Shown one piece after another: positions 47,349 to 55,101 of a stretch of DNA of 64,000 bases. The translations under genes were made by a program, and so were the position numbers. The DNA is from Vibrio mimicus (GTDB lineage Bacteria; Pseudomonadota; Gammaproteobacteria; Enterobacterales; Vibrionaceae): assembly GCF_019048845.1 (NCBI RefSeq), contig NZ_CP077425.1, forward strand, positions 496,001 through 560,000. Direction: 5' to 3'. How positions within the stretch are numbered: position 1 is the stretch's first letter; the number at the start of each line of letters is the position of its first letter. A model generated the notes under the pieces. It had not been told where the DNA came from and did not search any database. It saw only the letters and a list, made by a program, of their open reading frames with translations.

Positions 47349-47362
47349 CTTTGGTGACAAAC
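47340..47362. promoter_or_regulatory. Candidate NrtR operator between pncB and nrtR
   Basis: Perfect eight-base arms GTTTGTCA and TGACAAAC are separated by seven bases and cover the pncB -35. NrtR proteins repress NAD-synthesis genes by binding such palindromes near the promoter; the assignment follows from the adjacent regulator gene. Confidence 0.65.
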
Positions 47363-47485
47363 TAGCAATAAAGCGTAAAGATCATCGGTGAATTTCTCGA
47401 ATTAGCTTCTGCTCACTCTCTAATTTCTTCATTATGAGGTGTCCAATACCTCCATCTTAAGTTAATCACAATTTGTTATTTACAT

Positions 47486-47514
47486 TTGACCCTTACCATT
47501 CAGTTACCTAGAAT
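47486..47514 (+). promoter_or_regulatory. Promoter of the NrtR-like regulator gene
   Basis: A -35 TTGACC and a -10 TAGAAT are separated by exactly 17 bases, 28 bases before the ATG. Confidence 0.75.
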
Positions 47515-47541
47515 AGCCGCATCCCACTTTAGGAACCTTGT

Positions 47542-48258
47542 ATGATTGTCACCATTGATATGATCTGTTTGCGCCTTGCCCCCAAGGGCATTGAGATCTT
47601 GTTGGTCAAACGCAGCAATCCGAACCGCCCTGATTGCGGTCTTTGGGCGATTCCCGGAGGCTGGGTGTTCGATGAGGATCTCAGTACACAAGGTGGCGAA
47701 CCGGCAGATAAGGATTTTGACTCTGCACGTCGACGTATTTGCCGTCAAAAAATTCATACTTACCCGAACTTCATCAGTGATCCTTTGGTGGACGGCAATC
47801 CTAAGCGCGATCCGAGCGGTTGGAGTATCAGCATTTCCCATTACGCACTCCTCAATCATTCCAATGTAAAACAGATTGAAGATGCAGGGATGGATAAAAG
47901 TCGCGTTGATTGGTTTGCGCTGGAAACCATACTACTAGGACAGCAGCCGCTAGCCTTTGATCATGTGGCGCAAATTCAACACGCTTGGAAAAAGCTACGC
48001 GCTGCGGTGGAGTACACTTCCGTAGTGCTGTTCTCACTTGAGCAGGAATTTTTGGTTGCTGACATTATTGAGGCTTACACCAAATTTGGAGTGGAAGTGA
48101 ATCGGATGACGGTGAAACGCCGGCTGATCGATACAGGGGTAATTGTCAGTACCCATAAAATTGCCGCCTCTAGCAAAGGTAAAGGCGGCAAACCTGCGAC
48201 GGTTTATCGCTTAGCCAGTAACGAAGTCATCTATTTTCAGACTTGCTTGCGTGGCTAG
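47542..48258 (+). CDS. nrtR: Nudix-related transcriptional regulator NrtR
   Basis: A 238-residue regulator. The N-terminal ~150 residues have the Nudix fold (ILLVKRSNPNRPDCGLWAIPGGWVF), but the catalytic box REXXEE is replaced by ARRRICRQKIH, so hydrolase activity should be absent. The C-terminal winged helix is about 155-238 (VEVNRMTVKRRLIDTGVIV). In the known family, ADP-ribose binding to the degenerate Nudix domain relieves repression of NAD-biosynthesis genes. Divergence from pncB with a shared palindrome supports this. A promoter with consensus-like boxes precedes it. Confidence 0.88.
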   Translation: MIVTIDMICLRLAPKGIEILLVKRSNPNRPDCGLWAIPGGWVFDEDLSTQGGEPADKDFDSARRRICRQKIHTYPNFISDPLVDGNPKRDPSGWSISISHYALLNHSNVKQIEDAGMDKSRVDWFALETILLGQQPLAFDHVAQIQHAWKKLRAAVEYTSVVLFSLEQEFLVADIIEAYTKFGVEVNRMTVKRRLIDTGVIVSTHKIAASSKGKGGKPATVYRLASNEVIYFQTCLRG

Positions 48259-48271
48259 AAGAAACAAACTC

Positions 48272-49540
48272 TTACCGAAAGGAGATTTGGAACTGGTTCA
48301 AGGTACCCAAATTGTCACCGAAGTGATCTTGGATCTCAAGACGCCATTCTCCTTCAGAAGCAGACGGATCGACGTCATTTAATATGAACTGCACATTATA
48401 ACTTTGGCCACGATCATAACGGTTTGCTTGCTTCAATACCCAATAACGCCCGTCAGGAGCATACAGCCTAACACTCAGATCACCACGATATTCATGGGTA
48501 AGATCGATGGCAACTTCAGCGGTTGTTGCTGTTTGAGCACTGACTTTAATCGGTAGGCTTAGAGTTTGCTTATCCGGTAAGGCCACAGGTCCTTTAACCA
48601 CAAACACCTTATCGGTATTGGTTGTCGGCTCGGTATCCTCTGGGGTTCCACCCTCTACTGGCGTAGAAGCGCTTGCATAAGCGTTTGCAATGAGTGGAGC
48701 CGTGAGACCTATCGCACGTACTGAGTTAGCATAATCTTTCACACCACAAGGAGCACCTTCACACTGTAAATTAGGGCTAGAGAACTTATAACTGCGCCCC
48801 ACGCCAAAAAAGGACGCGTATGCCATGATGGTGGCAAATTGCCCTTGAATCCCATAGCCATAAGCATCGACTTCCGTGCCATATTTAAGATGTGGAAGAT
48901 AGAGTGAACCATCATTATTTTGATACTGCTCATGAGCATGCAGAAGACCAAAGTTATGCCCTAATTCATGGATAAAGGCTACATCACTACATTCATTCAA
49001 ATAGGAATGGCTGTACAATTTCCTCTTCGCACTTTGTGGGAATTTCCAATCCGAAGCAGGCACAATCCAAGCAAGACCACAACTTAGGCTGGTATACGTT
49101 GTTTTCGTACCATCATTATTTACTTTAATCTGAGTCGTATAGTCGGGAGAATTTTTGGTATCAAGATAACGAAAAATCGCGACGACATCTGCCCCAACTT
49201 GTTGGCGATAAGCTTCAACATCCGCAAAAGCTGGGTCGACCCGATTAATTGGAGTTGCAGCATCGAGTACTTCATCCTGAGATTTCTTCAATCCCGGTTG
49301 TGTGTCGTATTGCACTTCTTTGGTTGCGGCTAAATTAACCTTGATATCCAAGCCACTGTCTTTCAGGACTTTGTTCGCTACGTTCACGCTGTGCTGAATT
49401 TTAGCGAGATGCTCTTGCTTAAATCCTTTCGCGGTATCTGGGGTGTATAAACCTAAAACATCAATTTGTGTCGTTGCAGCCCAAATTGCAGGTGAGCAAA
49501 CCCCGACACTGATGGCTAGTGCCAATGACGCCTTTTTCAT
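48272..49540 (-). CDS. Secreted zinc metalloprotease (reprolysin-like) with C-terminal P domain
   Basis: A 422-residue exported protease. The signal peptide ends IWA before ATTQIDVLGLYTPDTA, the usual beginning of the mature catalytic domain in this metzincin group. The zinc site HELGHNFGLLH is near residue 190 and the Met-turn region (TIMAYASFF) near residue 235. The last ~115 residues are a P/proprotein-convertase domain (LTHEYRGDLSVRLYAPDG and EGEWRLEIQDHFGDNLGTL). There is no prodomain between signal peptide and catalytic domain, which is unusual. The preceding gene encodes something resembling one. Confidence 0.9.
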   Translation of the reverse strand: MKKASLALAISVGVCSPAIWAATTQIDVLGLYTPDTAKGFKQEHLAKIQHSVNVANKVLKDSGLDIKVNLAATKEVQYDTQPGLKKSQDEVLDAATPINRVDPAFADVEAYRQQVGADVVAIFRYLDTKNSPDYTTQIKVNNDGTKTTYTSLSCGLAWIVPASDWKFPQSAKRKLYSHSYLNECSDVAFIHELGHNFGLLHAHEQYQNNDGSLYLPHLKYGTEVDAYGYGIQGQFATIMAYASFFGVGRSYKFSSPNLQCEGAPCGVKDYANSVRAIGLTAPLIANAYASASTPVEGGTPEDTEPTTNTDKVFVVKGPVALPDKQTLSLPIKVSAQTATTAEVAIDLTHEYRGDLSVRLYAPDGRYWVLKQANRYDRGQSYNVQFILNDVDPSASEGEWRLEIQDHFGDNLGTLNQFQISFR

Positions 49541-49582
49541 AGTAACTCCTAGTTTTTGTGTAAATGCGCGATAGGCGCGTGG

Positions 49583-50272
49583 TTAATGAGCGCGATCGTG
49601 CAATTGCGGATCATGCTCGAATCCATGACTATCTGGGACTTGATACACCCAAGCTTGGTGTCCACTTCCTTCTATTTTTATTGAACCTTGAGGGTGGCCG
49701 ATAAAACCCATGATGGCGTTTTGGCCAAAAGTAAAGGTGACAGGAAATGAGCTTCCCTGTGATTCAAAATTTCCAGCCCATGTCTGAACACCTTGATTCT
49801 GTGTTTGCGATTCATCAATCACCACTTGAATACTTTCGCCATTTGGAAGCAGTAAGGTAGCGGTGTCGCCTTCCATTAAAGCGCGAAACTGTTCAATGTT
49901 GTCGAACTCAATCGCTTGGATCTCCGTAATGGCTTGGCTCTTCGGCTTCAACTCTGCCAGTTCTGGGGAAGGGTTTATAGGCAACCAGACTTGCTCTACG
50001 TTTTGTGGACCTGTAACTCTAGAGTCTTCCTCTAGAGGCTCTTCCACCTCATTCAGATCAACAATTTCTGTCTCAACAGGGGTAGCTTCAACGATTGCCC
50101 CTTCATTAATCGACAGTTCGACAGTAGGCGCAGGTTTAGATGCGGTAATAGGCACCTGTACTTCATCGGGTAACTCATACTTGGATGTTGTTGAGTACGC
50201 AGAGTAGATCAAATACAGACCACAAAAAAATAGAACAACAAACGATAAAAAAAACCACTTTGATGATTTCAT
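49583..50272 (-). CDS. Membrane-anchored protein with a metzincin prodomain-like C-terminus
   Basis: A 229-residue protein. One N-terminal transmembrane helix (WFFLSFVVLFFCGLYLIYSAY) precedes an acidic, Pro/Glu-rich linker (about 30-110) and a periplasmic domain of about 100 residues. The final part (TWAGNFESQGSSFPVTFTFG then IMGFIGHPQGSIKIEGSG and HQAWVYQV) matches the pattern of propeptides found in front of reprolysin-like proteases: a W-G start, a beta strand, G-x-I-x-x-P-x-G and a closing strand. It is 42 bases upstream of the protease gene on the same strand. A role as separate chaperone or inhibitor of that protease is an inference. Confidence 0.65.
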   Translation of the reverse strand: MKSSKWFFLSFVVLFFCGLYLIYSAYSTTSKYELPDEVQVPITASKPAPTVELSINEGAIVEATPVETEIVDLNEVEEPLEEDSRVTGPQNVEQVWLPINPSPELAELKPKSQAITEIQAIEFDNIEQFRALMEGDTATLLLPNGESIQVVIDESQTQNQGVQTWAGNFESQGSSFPVTFTFGQNAIMGFIGHPQGSIKIEGSGHQAWVYQVPDSHGFEHDPQLHDRAH

Positions 50273-50517
50273 TTAATACACCAGACCAATGAATAAGATA
50301 TTAGTGTTATAAATAAAAGTGGCAGTGCATCACAAGCCATAGGATGTGATCCTATACCAAGAATAAAAATGAGGATAAGCACAATTAATAAATGATTGAA
50401 TGGCGATCAAATTTCAATCATCAATTAAAACCTCATAAATTTAGAAATAAAAAAACCATGACGTGATTTTAATAATTCCATGACATGATTTTAATCAACA
50501 TATTTAGATAAATAAAA

Positions 50518-50543
50518 AAGCCCGTCATTTTAATTACGGGCTT
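50518..50543 (-). terminator. Terminator of the HxlR-type regulator gene
   Basis: AAGCCCGT and ACGGGCTT pair around a ten-base loop, followed on the minus strand by TTTTTATTT, 17 bases after the stop codon. Confidence 0.88.
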
Positions 50544-50560
50544 AATTTACTCACTTAAAG

Positions 50561-50899
50561 TTAATATCTTTCATTTTCTACTATTTTGCATATCAAACAA
50601 TATAAAGCTTTCGCGGCCACCTTACCTGGTGGGGTTAACCCATAGTAAACTGTCACGGGTATGGTAGGCTTCTGCTCACGCCAAACCCAGCCAATCTCTT
50701 CTAGCATCTTAAGCCGTTGGCTTAACATTTTTCCCGAAATGCCGGTAAGTGCAGATTGCAACTCACCAAAGCGCGCATGTTCAAATGGTTCTAGATGCCA
50801 CAGTATATGTGAAACCCATTTAGTTGATATTCTTTCCAACTGTTGTAAAGCTATCAAGTCATTTATGGGGATTTTTTGATCTTTTATATTTAAATCCAC
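50561..50899 (-). CDS. HxlR-family transcriptional regulator
   Basis: A 112-residue winged-helix regulator. The HxlR pattern is visible: KWVSHILWHLEPFEHARFGELQSAL, GISGKMLSQRLKMLEEIGWVWR and the wing VYYGLTPPGKVAAKAL. Members of this family respond to small electrophiles or metabolites and usually repress a neighbouring gene. No Cys sensor stands at the N-terminus; the Cys residue is near the C-terminus (YCLICK). A symmetrical repeat 43 bases upstream may be its operator. The divergent gene is a small secreted protein at 51266. Confidence 0.88.
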   Translation of the reverse strand: MDLNIKDQKIPINDLIALQQLERISTKWVSHILWHLEPFEHARFGELQSALTGISGKMLSQRLKMLEEIGWVWREQKPTIPVTVYYGLTPPGKVAAKALYCLICKIVENERY

Positions 50900-51265
50900 G
50901 ATTCGTTCTCTATTTGTTGTGTTTGTGGGTCAATCATAACATTTGAATAATTTCATTCAACTTATTAACACCCAAATAATTAACTTACTATTTGTAAGTA
51001 GCTTTACTATTTTTCTTTCTGATTTCATCTACTAGAAAATAGTTCAGTATAAAAACAGAGCTAATTAAATCTATTTAAACACCGAGGCCAAGCACAACAC
51101 TTTAGCAACAAAACCCGTATTGACGAGCAGTTTACCGCGCTTGTCTTGTTCTATTTTTTTGAACAACTAAAACAAACCGACCCCATCGTTTCCTTTGCAA
51201 CAGCCAATTATGCTAAGTGGCGAATGTGAATTCACACATCAACAATCATTATGAGGACTTTATTC
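50900..51265. promoter_or_regulatory. Intergenic region between the HxlR regulator and a small secreted protein
   Basis: About 366 AT-rich bases. It contains TTGAAT-N6-ATTCAA (50943-50960), placed as a candidate operator, and the 12-base palindrome TGTGAATTCACA (51225-51236), 29 bases before the next ATG. No gene is visible. Both palindromes could be autoregulatory sites but this is a guess. Confidence 0.45.
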
Positions 51266-51580
51266 ATGCAAAAACTAACCCCTGTTTTGTTACTCGCTAC
51301 TGCGGTTTTACTGCCACTTCACGCCAATGCTTCTGAGTTAAAAATGAGCGTATCGACTAGCCAAAATACCGCGCTATTAAGACTCACACAGGATGGTGCA
51401 CCCGTTGCTAACTATCCTGTAAAAGTCGAAGGTGCGGACAGCGAAGCCTATCAAACCTCAGAAAATGGCACCTTGATCATCAAAAACTACGAGCCTCACT
51501 CGCAAGTGGTGAAATTTACCGTGACCGATTCCGCAGGCAATAGCCAGACTGAGCAAAGCTTTTTAGCACGCGATTGGTAA
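51266..51580 (+). CDS. Small secreted protein with an Ig-like/carboxypeptidase-regulatory-like fold
   Basis: A 104-residue exported protein: signal peptide MQKLTPVLLLATAVLLPLHANA, cleavage before SELKM. The mature ~80 residues show alternating beta strands (MSVSTSQNTALLRLTQDGAPV and VVKFTVTDSAGNSQTEQSF) with the G-x-P-V-x-x-Y-x-V pattern of small Ig-like or transthyretin-like modules. No Cys. No family can be named. The ATG at 51266 has AGGA upstream and removes an unlikely leader. It is followed by a strong terminator at 51624-51649. Confidence 0.7.
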   Translation: MQKLTPVLLLATAVLLPLHANASELKMSVSTSQNTALLRLTQDGAPVANYPVKVEGADSEAYQTSENGTLIIKNYEPHSQVVKFTVTDSAGNSQTEQSFLARDW

Positions 51581-51623
51581 GTACACTCTAAAGGAATCAT
51601 CATCATGGATTTGATGCCCTAAC

Positions 51624-51649
51624 GAGAATGATGGCCTTCCATCATTCTC
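51624..51649 (+). terminator. Terminator after the small secreted protein gene
   Basis: Perfect eleven-base arms GAGAATGATGG and CCATCATTCTC enclose CCTT and are followed by TTTCTTTTCTG. Confidence 0.88.
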
Positions 51650-52130
51650 TTTCTTTTCTGCCGTTAATCCGATCCCTCGGCTTTTATTCCTATTCAAGCA
51701 TGGCGAGATAACTGGCAACTTCCACTGCGGCTAGTCAGTATTGTCGGCACGCACTTTCTTGGGCTTCGTTTGCTTGAACTGAGTGGCATAAGGTTGTGTG
51801 ACCGCATGCTCACCGTTACGGAAACCGAAATCACAGACATGACCGCTCATCTTCTACTTCGTCAAAGTCATACGAATCTCATATACAACCATCAAATCAC
51901 CCGTCTGATTGACCATTTGATTCGCCACGATAAGTTTCGACATAAAAAAATCCCCGAATGAGATGATAAGCCTCGATTCGGGGTGAGCCAGGTGAATAAG
52001 GGTTTGGCAAAAGAACCACTTTCAATAATTGATAGAAGGAGAAAGTGGTTGGTCACAGCGGTTCTGTGACACACAATTTACCACTCACACAGCGCTGGTG
52101 CAGGTTGCTTATCCCGATTGGTTTAATAGC
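51650..52130. other. Gene-poor stretch with a three-hairpin element on the minus strand
   Basis: The left part (51650-51943) has a plus-strand open frame from about 51670 to 51961 without a proper start codon and without recognised family; I treat it as unassigned. The right part (51944-52075) carries three stable hairpins ending in a terminator, downstream of the DUF134 gene on the minus strand. Confidence 0.5.
51944..52075 (-). ncRNA. Candidate structured RNA (3' UTR or small RNA) with intrinsic terminator
   Basis: On the minus strand the order is GTCACAG/CTGTGAC with a five-base loop (52052-52070), AACCACTTTC/GAAAGTGGTT with a 17-base loop (52014-52050), then CCCCGAAT/ATTCGGGG (51952-51983) followed by seven U residues (51944-51950). 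The segment is about 55 bases after the DUF134 stop. All stems are perfect, which argues for selection at the RNA level. Whether it is an independent sRNA or the mRNA's 3' end is not visible. Confidence 0.5.
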
Positions 52131-52427
52131 TTAATCCGATGAGGTGTTATCGATAGACTGAATATGCAGTGCTTTTTGATTGAGTAAGCAGTCCACCACT
52201 TTAAAGCGTGCAGCTTTAACCAAATTGGCGAGCGTTTGCCGCGAGACTTGCATTTGCAGTGCTGCTTGTTGCTGCTGCAAACCCAACAGATCAACTAACC
52301 TCAATGCTTCAAGTTCATCTGGAGCTAACTCGATACTCTCGAGTTGATTCATAGAAACACCATTGGGTTTAAAACAAGATGCAGGAGGCTGACAGCCAAT
52401 TCGGCGCGGAATTTTAGGACGAGCCAC
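52131..52427 (-). CDS. DUF134 (UPF0251) DNA-binding protein
   Basis: A 98-residue protein matching the DUF134/UPF0251 family: ARPKIPRRIGCQPPASCFKP at the N-terminus, LAPDELEALRLVDLLGLQQ in the middle, and a helix-turn-helix (QAALQMQVSRQTLANLVKAARFKV). These proteins are probable regulators, often linked to metal or redox proteins, but targets are unknown. Here the N-terminal Cys pair is C-x5-C. It is followed by the structured RNA element and a strong terminator. Confidence 0.85.
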   Translation of the reverse strand: MARPKIPRRIGCQPPASCFKPNGVSMNQLESIELAPDELEALRLVDLLGLQQQQAALQMQVSRQTLANLVKAARFKVVDCLLNQKALHIQSIDNTSSD

Positions 52428-52511
52428 GAGAAAGATTCCTTATGCAATTCATCGTGGTATTGAAAATTAAATTCCCGTGGAATTCAACCGTGAAAATGCA
52501 TTCCAACAAAG

Positions 52512-52530
52512 AGGCCGCATAACGCGGCCT
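52512..52530 (-). terminator. Terminator of the TPR-DUF218 gene
   Basis: AGGCCGC and GCGGCCT pair around five bases about 25 bases after the stop codon on the minus strand, followed by CTTTGTT. Confidence 0.75.
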
Positions 52531-52552
52531 GAGGTGGATTTCATGGGCAAAC

Positions 52553-53644
52553 TTAGCGAGATTCTAGTGGATAAGAGCGGTAGCTCCACATACCGTAAGT
52601 GCGTAGCGCATCGCGGTAAATCCCTAACAATTCACCGCTCGAGGCTTTTTCCAGCTCATTCAATGGTTTGTCAGGATAGGAAACGGTATCGAAAGTAATG
52701 CCTTTCGGGCCCGTTTGCCAACTCGCAATTTCAAACAAGGTTTGGCCACGGCGAACATGGCTTGCCGAACTGATGATGGTCGCATGCTTAATGCCATGAC
52801 GAGCCAAAGCGTAACTGCTAAACAGTGCGTTATCTACCGTACTGGTGGCGTAGTTTTCTTCAATAATTCGTGTTGTACTAACTCCGCGCTCAATCAACCA
52901 ATCCGCCATCAATTTCCCTTCGGTTTTATGATTTTGCGGTACACCGCCAGTCAAAATAATCACAGCGTCTGGGTTGGCTTTCGCCATTGCGAGGGTGGTT
53001 TCTAAACGTTTGATTAAAATTTCATGCATTGAACCATCGGGATTGAGTGCATAACCTAATGTCACAATTGCTCCATCTTCACCCAGCTTTTGAGTGGCTT
53101 CGGCTTTCAAAGGTGTAGCAATAATGCGATCAACGGTGTCCAGAATATGCTGTAGATCTACCGCGCGGCCTGCGTTTAAAGATTGCACCGCTTTCATATG
53201 CTTCTGATATGCCGCATCATTCCCTTTGAATTTTTGCCAAACCGCAAGATAGGTATGCAGATCAACATCATCAGGCGCAACACTGAGTGCTTGGTTAAAC
53301 AGCTCAATCGCTTGGTCGACATTCTTGTTGTAGATCTGTGCATTCGCAGCTGAAATTAATAAATCGGTGCGATAAGGTTCCAATTGATAAGCTTCGAGCA
53401 GACGCTGTGTCACAATTTCCATGTTACTCGGCATTTTGGCCGTAAACCCAGCGTGAGAGACTCGGACTGGAGATTTAAACGCGGTTAATGCCTCCTCTAG
53501 AAGTTGATCCACCACTTGGCGTTGCGTAACAAATTGGCTGTATTCAACGCTTGGCTTGGCCACATTTTCTTTCGCCACTACCGAGTAAGGTAGGGTAAAA
53601 GCCATGGCACTAGTGATCACCAGCGTGAGAAGTTTTTTATTCAT
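52553..53644 (-). CDS. Exported TPR and DUF218 (YdcF/SanA-like) protein
   Basis: A 363-residue protein with a signal peptide ending VVA before KENVAKPS. TPR-like repeats occupy about residues 75-150 (LLISAANAQIYNKNVDQAIELFNQAL). The DUF218 domain (about 190-345) has GYALNPDGSMHEILIKRL, VIILTGGVPQNHKTEG, IIEENYATSTVDNALFS and TIISSASHVRRG. Proteins of the ElyC/SanA/YdcF group act in the envelope and are linked to wall or permeability functions, but the chemistry is not established. It is monocistronic with its own terminator. Confidence 0.88.
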   Translation of the reverse strand: MNKKLLTLVITSAMAFTLPYSVVAKENVAKPSVEYSQFVTQRQVVDQLLEEALTAFKSPVRVSHAGFTAKMPSNMEIVTQRLLEAYQLEPYRTDLLISAANAQIYNKNVDQAIELFNQALSVAPDDVDLHTYLAVWQKFKGNDAAYQKHMKAVQSLNAGRAVDLQHILDTVDRIIATPLKAEATQKLGEDGAIVTLGYALNPDGSMHEILIKRLETTLAMAKANPDAVIILTGGVPQNHKTEGKLMADWLIERGVSTTRIIEENYATSTVDNALFSSYALARHGIKHATIISSASHVRRGQTLFEIASWQTGPKGITFDTVSYPDKPLNELEKASSGELLGIYRDALRTYGMWSYRSYPLESR

Positions 53645-53943
53645 TATGGATTTCCTTATTTAGAGCAGCAAAAAAATGAATTTATGAATTCAGCGCCAAA
53701 CAAACCGTGACTTATTTCGCATAGTAAAAATTCACTACTGATAAACAAGCTCAATAGTGGCACATCTCTCATTTTCTTGTTGAATTAACGCCACAGTGCC
53801 CCAGCTTTGAAGCACACACGGAGAAATTCACTGCATCAATGATCAGAAAACCAGCCAAATCCGGCACTTTAATCCATTTATTGATTGCATAATGTCTCTT
53901 TGTGATTGAGATTAAACGCTCGACAAAGAAAGAAGGACTATTT

Positions 53944-54837
53944 ATGTCGCTAATGAACTTGCTGCAACTGCTCTGTTTGGCGGCAATTTGGGGAGGCTCT
54001 TTCCTATTTATGCGCGTTGCTGCACACAGTTTTGGCCCCGCATTTTTGATTGAAGCGCGTGTAGCGTTTGCCGCTATCAGCCTTTTTCTTGTTGCTCAAT
54101 TACTGAAAAAGTCTCTTTCTATTCGTCAATATTGGCGCCATTTCTTGATCTTGGGGTTAATCAACACCGCGATACCTTTCTTGCTTTTCGCCTATGCAGC
54201 TTTAACGCTCAATGTCTCAACACTTTCAATATTGAACTCAACAGCTCCTATTTGGGGAGCCGTGATTGGCTTCTTTTGGCATGGCACGCCTCTCACGCGC
54301 AAAGCACTCGCAGGGCTTTTATTAGGAGTGACCGGCGTTGCGGTGATTGTGGGTTGGGATGTCGCCGCCATTGGCTCGGGGGCAACGCTCCCTATTATTT
54401 GTGCCGCACTCGCAGCCGGCAGTTATGGCTTAGCCACCAACTACACTAAGCAAGCACCACAAATTAGCGCCTTTGAAAACGCTCACGGCAGTATGTGGGC
54501 GGCGTGCATATGGGTTGCTCCACTGATGCTATACATCCCATTACGCCAAATCCCTTCAAACCTTGAATGGACTGCCGTTATTGCACTTGGCGTGATCTGT
54601 ACAGGACTGGCTTATTTAATCTATTTCCGTTTAGTCAAAGAAATCGGCGCCGCATCCACACTTTCTGTCACATTCTTGATCCCTGTGTTTGGCATTCTTT
54701 GGGGATATTGGATTTTAGATGAACCCGTAGGACTAAATACCCTCATCGGTACTGTGTTGGTTTTAGCAGGCACTATGCTAGTCACCGGATTTTCTTTGCG
54801 CCGAGTCTTACCATCGACTTTTTCACAAAACCAGTGA
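53944..54837 (+). CDS. EamA-family (DMT) transporter
   Basis: A 297-residue inner-membrane protein with ten hydrophobic segments in two EamA repeats (LCLAAIWGGSFLFMRVAAHSFG at the start and ALGVICTGLAYLIYFRLVKEIGA in the second half). RhaT/YdcZ-like drug/metabolite transporters usually export amino acids or small metabolites; the substrate is not known. The ATG at 53944 has AAGGA six bases upstream; a longer frame adds a charged leader. No partner gene is adjacent. Confidence 0.9.
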   Translation: MSLMNLLQLLCLAAIWGGSFLFMRVAAHSFGPAFLIEARVAFAAISLFLVAQLLKKSLSIRQYWRHFLILGLINTAIPFLLFAYAALTLNVSTLSILNSTAPIWGAVIGFFWHGTPLTRKALAGLLLGVTGVAVIVGWDVAAIGSGATLPIICAALAAGSYGLATNYTKQAPQISAFENAHGSMWAACIWVAPLMLYIPLRQIPSNLEWTAVIALGVICTGLAYLIYFRLVKEIGAASTLSVTFLIPVFGILWGYWILDEPVGLNTLIGTVLVLAGTMLVTGFSLRRVLPSTFSQNQ

Positions 54838-54977
54838 AACCGATCTTATATCGCATTTTCATGTCGTAAGAATGGCCATTTTTGTTGCATATTCAAACTT
54901 ATGTGTTGCAATTGAAATGAAAAACAAAATTTAAAGCTAAAAAAATGTTACCAATCGCAGTGTTTTTAAGTCATTAA

Positions 54978-54993
54978 AGTGATGATGATCACA
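54978..54993 (+). promoter_or_regulatory. CRP-like site upstream of the dicarboxylate symporter
   Basis: AGTGA-TGATGA-TCACA matches the CRP consensus TGTGA-N6-TCACA in 9 of 10 fixed positions and lies about 116 bases before the symporter ATG. Carbon-source carriers of this family are commonly under CRP control. Confidence 0.6.
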
Positions 54994-55101
54994 AGGAAGC
55001 CGTGAGTTTTGCATTTTATTTTCTGATTTCAGAATACGCCTGATAACCTCCTGCTCGCTTTGCCATGATGTCAAAGTGAATAACTATAAGGAGTGTTCTG
55101 G

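Noticed and set aside
51225..51236. TGTGAATTCACA as a CRP site
   Set aside because: The two half-sites are only two bases apart, whereas CRP needs a six-base spacer.
51670..51961. A 97-codon open frame downstream of the small secreted protein gene
   Set aside because: No ATG near its beginning, no family resemblance, and it runs into the terminator hairpin of the opposite strand.
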